In this document: one piece after another, positions 61,403 to 64,000 of the stretch
How positions within the stretch are numbered: position 1 is the first letter of the stretch
How the letters are laid out: every line of letters starts with the position of its first letter
Source of the DNA: Thiodiazotropha sp040507225
GTDB lineage: Bacteria > Pseudomonadota > Gammaproteobacteria > Chromatiales > Chromatiaceae
Assembly: GCA_040507225.1 (NCBI GenBank)
Contig: JBEVVG010000001.1
Coordinates: 1,674,001 to 1,738,000, forward strand
Direction of reading: 5' to 3'
Length of the DNA: 64,000 nucleotides
Notes under the pieces: generated by a model
Seen by the model: only the letters and a program-made list of their open reading frames with translations
Told to the model about the DNA's origin: nothing
Databases searched by the model: none
Translations under genes and position numbers: made by a program

Positions 61403-62188
61403 TTAGAGTTGCTGATTCACGTAGGAGAGCATTTCATCAGTGGTGGAGATGGCCTTGGAATTCATCTCGTAGGCCCGTTGGGTCTCGATCATGTTCACCA
61501 GTTCTTCCACCACGTTCACGTTGGAACTCTCCAACGCACCCTGGATCAGGGTACCGGTGCTGTCAGTACCCGGGATTGCGGTATTCACACCGCCGCTGGC
61601 GTTGGTCTCGCGGTAGAGATTGTCACCAATCGGCTCCAGTCCCTGCGGGTTGACGAAATAGGCGAGTTCGACCTGGCCGATCTGGGTCGGGGTGTTGTTG
61701 CCCGAGACCAGTACCGAGACCACACCATCGGAACCCACGGTCAGGCTGGTGGCGTTGGTCGGTACGGTCATCGCAGGCTGCAGTTCGTAGCCGTTGGGGG
61801 TGACGACGTTGCCGTCAGCGGTGAGACTGAAGGTGCCGTCCCGGGTGTAGACGATGTTGCCGTCCGGGTGCAGCACCTGGAAGTAACCCTTGCCCTGAAT
61901 CGCCACATCGAGGGAGTTGCCGGTCTGCACGATATTCCCCTGACTGTGTTCCTTCTGGGTTGCCATGACCCGCACACCGGTGCCCACCATCAAGCCGGAA
62001 GGCAGCTCGGTGTTCTCCGACGACTGGGCACCCACCTGGCGCAGGTTCTGATAGATCAGATCATTGAACACCGCCCGGTCGCGCTTGAAGCCGGTGGTGT
62101 TGACGTTGGCAAGATTGTTGGAGATCACAGACATGTTGGTCTGTTGCGCATCCAATCCGGTTTTTGCAATCCAGAGTGCCGGGTACAT
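61403..62188 (-). CDS. flgG: Distal rod protein FlgG
   Basis: 261 residues. Distal rod subunit with the rod-hook N-terminus (ALWIAKTGLDAQQTNMSVISNNLANVNTTGFKRDRA, in segments) and C-terminus (ESSNVNVVEELVNMIETQRAYEMNSKAIST, in segments). It lies 78 bp after flgF. Confidence 0.97.
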   Translation of the reverse strand: MYPALWIAKTGLDAQQTNMSVISNNLANVNTTGFKRDRAVFNDLIYQNLRQVGAQSSENTELPSGLMVGTGVRVMATQKEHSQGNIVQTGNSLDVAIQGKGYFQVLHPDGNIVYTRDGTFSLTADGNVVTPNGYELQPAMTVPTNATSLTVGSDGVVSVLVSGNNTPTQIGQVELAYFVNPQGLEPIGDNLYRETNASGGVNTAIPGTDSTGTLIQGALESSNVNVVEELVNMIETQRAYEMNSKAISTTDEMLSYVNQQL

Positions 62189-62266
62189 AGTCGATTCCTC
62201 GTAGCCTTGAATTCAATCGTCGTCAGTGACAGCTTTATCAATAAACCAGCAAAAGTCCTGCCAAAC

Positions 62267-63007
62267 TCAACTGATCTTCATGATGCTGGCCGAGGCGTTA
62301 TCCATCTCCTCGGCGGTTTTCATCATCTTTACCTGCATCTCGAACTTGCGTGACAGTTCGATCATGTTCACCAGCGCGTCCGCCACGTTCACGTTACTGC
62401 TCTCGATCATCCCGGGTACCAGTTGGGTATCCGCATCTGCGGCCGCGGTGCCTCCGTCAGTCAGCCGCAGCAGACCGTTCTCGTCTTTGTAGAGTTGATC
62501 CGCGCCAGGGTTGACCATCTTGATGCGGTCGATGATGGCCAGCGCATCCGGCGTGGCGCCTTCCGGAAGAATGGTGATGGTGCCGTCCGCCGCGATCTCG
62601 AGATTCTCGAACGGCGGCAAGGCAATCGGCCCGCCGTTGCCGATCACCGGCAAACCCTCGCCGTTGCTCACCAGCCCGTTGGCATCCACCTTCAGGTCAG
62701 CGCGCCGGGTGTAGGCCTCGGAACCATCCGGCGCCTGCACCGCGAAATATCCCTCACCGTTGATCGCCAGATCGAGGGAATTACCCGTCGCCTGCAGGCT
62801 GCCCCGGTCAAAGTTGATGTCCGGACGTTCATCGAGCGCATACACACGGGTGGGATAACCCGCGCCAAACACCGGCATGCTGCGGAACTGGTTGAAGTCT
62901 TCCATGAATCCCGGCGTGTTCACGTTCGCCAGGTTGTTGGAGTTGTTGGCCTGTGCGATCAGCGTTTCTTTGGCGCCGCTCATTGCGACATAAAGCATGC
63001 GATCCAT
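62267..63007 (-). CDS. flgF: Proximal rod protein FlgF
   Basis: 246 residues. DRMLYVAMSGAKETLIAQANNSNNLANVNTPGF (in segments) and the C-terminal SSNVNVADALVNMIELSRKFEMQVKMMK (in segments) mark FlgF. It is normally directly after flgE, but here a 290-bp gap with a hairpin repeat separates them. Confidence 0.96.
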   Translation of the reverse strand: MDRMLYVAMSGAKETLIAQANNSNNLANVNTPGFMEDFNQFRSMPVFGAGYPTRVYALDERPDINFDRGSLQATGNSLDLAINGEGYFAVQAPDGSEAYTRRADLKVDANGLVSNGEGLPVIGNGGPIALPPFENLEIAADGTITILPEGATPDALAIIDRIKMVNPGADQLYKDENGLLRLTDGGTAAADADTQLVPGMIESSNVNVADALVNMIELSRKFEMQVKMMKTAEEMDNASASIMKIS

Positions 63008-63105
63008 GGGTGGGCTCCTGTCAAACTTTCATCGTTGGATGGTGTTAGCAGGAATGTTGCAAATATCAGGCCTACTTTTTTTAAAAAAAGTTATAAGTGT
63101 TCAGT

Positions 63106-63190
63106 GGCTCGTTCCCACGTTCTGCGTGGGAATGCAGACCCAGGGTTGTGAGTACCACCCAAAGCGTTGTGGCAATCTGAGTGGGAACGA
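63106..63190. repeat. Intergenic hairpin repeat, fourth site (inverted)
   Basis: Left end GGCTCGTTCCCACG, TTCT and GCGTGGGAATGC (63106-63135), then GACCCAGGGTT like unit B, and a right end CTGAGTGGGAACGA. It lies between flgE and flgF. The remainder of the gap (63008-63105 and 63191-63297) shows only an AT-rich stretch, TTTTTTTAAAAAAAG, near 63077. Confidence 0.7.
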
Positions 63191-63297
63191 AAGAAAAAAG
63201 GTCTGCCAGGATTTCACGAAGTGGAGGTCGGCGGGCGTATTCCCAGCAGACATCCACTTCGATCCATCCGTGCTACGGACTCATATCAGCCATGTCA

Positions 63298-64000
63298 TCA
63301 GCGGATGTTGATGACCGACTGGGTGATCGCGTCGGCCGTCGTGATGACCTGGGCATTGGCCTGGAAGTTGCGCTGCGCGGTGATCAGGTTGACCAGTTGC
63401 TTGGCCAGGTCGACGTTGGAATTCTCCAGTGCGCCGGACTGAATCAGACCGAAACTGCCGGTGCCCGCTTCGCCCACCTGTGCGTCGCCCGAGGCAAAGG
63501 ATTCCACCCAGCGGGTATCGCCATTCTGGCGCAGGCCCTGGTTGTTGGAGAAGCGTGCCAGGGCGATCTTGCCCAGAGGTTCGGACTGACCGTTGGTATA
63601 GCGGGCGAACACCACGCCGCTGTCATCCACGTCAATACCGCTGAGTCTTCCGGAGGTATAACCATTCTGGATCAGTTCGTTCACCGCAAAGCCGGAACCG
63701 AACTGGGTCGAGGCACTGTAATCATAGGTCAGTCCGACGATATCCGCAGCGCCGCCGCCGGGAACGATATCGTCGTAGACCACGTTACCGGAGGCATCCA
63801 CATCACCCACGCCGCTCATATCCAGGGCGCCCGAGTCGGTAAAGAAAATCTGTGCTGCGGGGTTGCCGCCGACCGTCACGTTGACACCGTCCACGAAGGT
63901 GAAAGCATCCCACTCGTTATCCGCAACCTTGACATAGAACATCGCCGCAGTGTGTTCGGTACCCAGCGAGTCGTACACCGTGGTGGCGGTGGAATGGTTA
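63298..64000 (-). CDS. flgE: Flagellar hook protein FlgE, 3' part
   Basis: The frame is open past the right edge, so the N-terminus is outside; 233 C-terminal residues are seen. TTVYDSLGTEHTAAMFYVK at the window edge and the final part (ALENSNVDLAKQLVNLITAQRNFQANAQVIT, in segments) are typical of FlgE. It forms the hook. The stop at 63298 is followed by the repeat-containing gap before flgF. Confidence 0.95.
   Translation of the reverse strand, partial: NHSTATTVYDSLGTEHTAAMFYVKVADNEWDAFTFVDGVNVTVGGNPAAQIFFTDSGALDMSGVGDVDASGNVVYDDIVPGGGAADIVGLTYDYSASTQFGSGFAVNELIQNGYTSGRLSGIDVDDSGVVFARYTNGQSEPLGKIALARFSNNQGLRQNGDTRWVESFASGDAQVGEAGTGSFGLIQSGALENSNVDLAKQLVNLITAQRNFQANAQVITTADAITQSVINIR

Overview
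The window looks like chromosomal DNA of a free-living, motile, GC-rich gammaproteobacterium. The supporting evidence is an AroG-type DAHP synthase, a FimX-type c-di-GMP receptor, an AcrR-AcrA-AcrB efflux module, the ypjD / ffh / rpsP-rimM-trmD-rplS block, an NrtR-nadA pair and a proteobacterial fli/flg cluster. Several conserved hypothetical proteins (the DUF302 protein, the 149-residue and 101-residue proteins) and the intergenic 'CCCACGC-AGA-GCGTGGG' hairpin repeats remind me of sulfur-oxidising gammaproteobacteria, but that placement is inference. I see no tRNA, rRNA, CRISPR array, prophage, transposase or plasmid origin.

Layout. 0-9.6 kb: small hypothetical genes, aroG, fimX, then a leftward set with a coiled-coil membrane protein, a DUF302 lipoprotein-like protein, an orphan ParA-type ATPase and two secreted Tyr/Arg/Pro-rich proteins that share an YRFRP motif. 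9.8-15.9 kb: a leftward operon of an SCP2-like protein, a membrane fusion protein and an RND permease with an unusual basic, low-complexity C-terminal tail. 15.9-16.4 kb: an AT-rich gap. 16.4-21.4 kb: a dynamin-like GTPase followed by a six-repeat FG-GAP lipoprotein, convergent with an HDOD / GAF-GGDEF signalling pair. 21.7-25.4 kb: nrtR, nadA, an acidic repeat protein and a DUF3108 protein. 25.6-31.1 kb: a voltage-gated-type K+ channel overlapping a second RCK subunit gene, an ankyrin lipoprotein, a small conserved protein and exonuclease I. 31.3-34.5 kb: a CHASE-PAS-PAS-GGDEF-EAL protein. 34.8-39.8 kb: acrR divergent from acrAB over a 26-bp perfect palindrome. 40-46.6 kb: a coiled-coil SPOR-like membrane protein, a methyltransferase with a C-terminal NPDV-type repeat, and an HDAC-family deacetylase divergent from an acyl-CoA synthetase/GNAT protein acetyltransferase. 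46.8-51.4 kb: rplS, trmD, rimM, rpsP, ffh and ypjD. 51.5-64.0 kb: flagellar genes fliT, fliS, fliD, flaG, fliC, flgL, flgK, flgJ, flgI, flgH, flgG, flgF and the 3' part of flgE, all leftward.

Functional links. Four proteins point to c-di-GMP or linked signalling: a probable FimX receptor, a diguanylate cyclase with an inhibitory site, an intact GGDEF-EAL protein and an HDOD protein. The flagellar genes and FimX imply both swimming and pilus-based movement under this control. The two RND systems differ clearly. AcrAB is the ordinary multidrug pump type with its own repressor and operator. The SCP2-linked pump is divergent and may handle a lipid. The acetyltransferase/deacetylase pair suggests local control of reversible lysine acylation. 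The most unusual material is the YRFRP secreted pair, the tailed RND permease with a calcium-type loop, the split tandem-RCK channel and the hairpin repeat family that breaks the flagellar operons.
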